64,000 bases of DNA from contig NC_091372.1 of NCBI RefSeq assembly GCF_038502225.1, positions 3,001,617 to 3,065,616 on the forward strand, in the 5' to 3' direction. The translations under genes were made by a program, and so were the position numbers. Shown in pieces: positions 9,896 through 64,000 of this stretch (within the stretch, counting starts at the first letter, position 1; each line of letters begins with the position of its first letter). Origin of the DNA: Cherax quadricarinatus. Lineage: Eukaryota; Arthropoda; Malacostraca; Decapoda; Parastacidae. The notes beneath the pieces are model-generated. The model was not told where the DNA came from. It was given only the letters and a program-made list of their open reading frames with translations, and searched no databases.

Positions 9896-11511
9896 CTTAA
9901 TAGCAGTGTGAATTATGAGTGTAGGTGGTCCTTGTTTTATTTGGTTAATGTGTTTAGTGTCCTTGTTGCACATGCAATAATAAATCATATAAAGAGAACA
10001 TAATGTAATGTGTCACATAAGAGCTTCCAAACCTGGGCTCCACTGCTTTCCACACTAATTTTTATTACTATTTTTTATGATAATTTCAAATGGTGCAAAT
10101 GAATGTACATGAAGATTATGAAACAAGGTAAGAGGAGGACTATATTTCCGCTTCACACTGAGATCATCTTCAGCAGATGTCTAAAGAACCTAAGTAGTAG
10201 GCAAAAATATAGAGTACTCCTCTTACCATCTATTTCATTGTCTCCATCTGGACTGGCTTATATCATTGTCCACTGTTTAGTGCAATTTTGTATGTGCAAT
10301 TTTAAATGTTTAAATTAGTTATGTACTATACAGGTATTCAGCAGCAGAGAGACAAGCACTGGTGGACAAGGTAGTAAAGGGTGGCAGTAGAAATTATATT
10401 AGTGTGATTAACTAGTGTAAAAGATAGTTCATGTTTGTTAGGTCAGACTGCACATTACTGGTAGGAGACTGGGAATCATCCAAAGAGAGCTCAGGCAGGG
10501 AACAGTTACAGTATCACCAGTGAAGGACTGGAGGCAGAAGAGTTAATTGGAGTGGGCTGAGGTGGGCAAGGGAGATTTCATGAACTATAACATAGATGAA
10601 CAAAGTAATGTTAGTGGATATGAACATTGTTACGGCTGAGCAACATAGTAACTGCTAGGTTAGACTCCCTGCAGTGAGGTTCTAACTTAAAGTTTTTGAA
10701 TTAGTCTTACAAAACTTGCCATGTTATACATGTCCTTAAGTTTACAGTCCAGTGTACAAACATTGTGTTCTTATTTATTGTTTTTAAAGCACATATATGG
10801 GTTTATGGCAAGATAAACAAACAGCAACTTACACTTAAATATCCTCCCATGATGTTGTTAAACAATCAATCTAAATCCACCTGCCTTCAAGGGAAGGTAA
10901 GGGGGTGTCTCCAGCCAAGTGAAAGGCTCTTGATCCAAGAAATTGCAGTTGCCTTTCCCTTGGATCAAATATGCTTTTCTCTCATTCCCCAGGAGGTGTA
11001 TGAGCCCTCTGGAATTAGCACTTCCACACTGTACATAATAATTTAGAGCCACCCACATGTTCTTCCTGGGAGACGTGCATCTTACACAGCAGCACCAACT
11101 TACCAGTAGCCTTTATATGAGACTGCTTACTTACAACTTAAGATGTAGACTGCCCTAGAATTTTCTGATTGAATATGCATGAAAAACAATTATATTTGTT
11201 TGTTATGAACAAATACACTTTGTTGTACAGTGCTTCTCCTATCATGCATCATTAGTTACAACACCCATATATATGCTTTTTCATGAGTTAAAGTTATGGT
11301 ATAAATTTTTGTGACATTTAGATGTATATATTTCTATGTACATATGTATATTACGTAGTTGTCAGGTAAGGTTCACTTATATTTTGTAGTTTTTAGATAT
11401 TTAATTAATATGATATGTTTGAGTTGTATTACATTTTGATCTGTAGATTCCTAAGTATATATCACTTACTAGACAGCTCTGTTATTCTGAACTTTGTGAA
11501 ACACTTTGTAG
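9896..11511. other. Intron, little recognisable; small foldback at 10930-10968
   Basis: Mostly unique AT-rich sequence. TTGATCCAAG (10930-10939) and CTTGGATCAA (10959-10968) can pair around a 19-base loop, inside a GC-richer patch (10870-11045) that may be an old repeat. No exon upstream of 11512 was supported here. Confidence 0.4.

Positions 11512-64000
<52,489 letters not shown>

Noticed and set aside
10765..11046. Possible SZT2 exon upstream of 11512
   Set aside because: The open frame has no family similarity I can see, the patch contains a foldback, and no acceptor/donor pair gives the needed phase 1 end.

Overview
This is a 64 kb piece of an animal nuclear genome, almost certainly a decapod crustacean (crayfish/lobster type). 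It is AT-rich, with GT-AG introns of several kilobases. Its dispersed repeats are of decapod type: a tRNA-Val-derived SINE with an (ATCTT)n tail, an APE-type LINE ending in a 'CACCCTGCCTTGGTGGGA' tail, and Penelope-type inverted pseudo-LTRs. The decapod assignment rests on recognising these repeats, not on a search.

The only host gene I can support runs through the whole window on the + strand. Ten exons (11512-11591, 22369-22461, 30829-30967, 41023-41348, 44886-45065, 45535-45645, 54657-54807, 58853-58997, 63016-63115, 63762-64000+) join with fully compatible splice phases into about 521 codons. They encode a C-terminal third portion of SZT2, the large KICSTOR subunit that links GATOR1 to the lysosome and restrains mTORC1. 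The gene enters from the left of the window and leaves on the right. Coding bases are only about 2.4% of the window.

Nearly everything else is intronic mobile DNA, much of it nested. (1) 0-8.5 kb: Tigger-derived elements with internally deleted transposases, and a Tc1 element interrupted by an L2-like LINE that is itself interrupted by an RTE-like LINE. (2) 12-20.5 kb: a SINE whose middle has amplified into a 49-bp array, a 3.9 kb stack of TTAA-flanked (piggyBac-like) MITEs inside a Tigger-type element, and a LINE carrying a foreign zinc-knuckle ORF1. (3) 23-35 kb: another TTAA MITE, a 28/31-bp minisatellite, a 100-N assembly gap, an L2-like LINE with a 486-codon ORF, and an RTE-like LINE with a 657-codon reverse transcriptase ORF. 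(4) 36-39.4 kb: a non-autonomous LTR retrotransposon. (5) 42-45 kb: an RTE-like LINE split by a Tigger-type element. (6) 45.8-52.4 kb: a TTAA MITE in which a 34-bp internal unit centred on the palindrome GTAGATCTAC has expanded into roughly 4 kb of satellite. (7) 53-63.7 kb: more LINE/SINE copies, small MITEs and pseudo-LTR foldbacks.

The most interesting signal is the recurrent birth of satellite DNA from palindromic segments inside dispersed transposons, at 12.0 kb and at 45.9 kb. Paired palindromes at the left end of the TTAA MITE family are kept even where their sequence has changed. I see no operon, CRISPR or bacterial feature.
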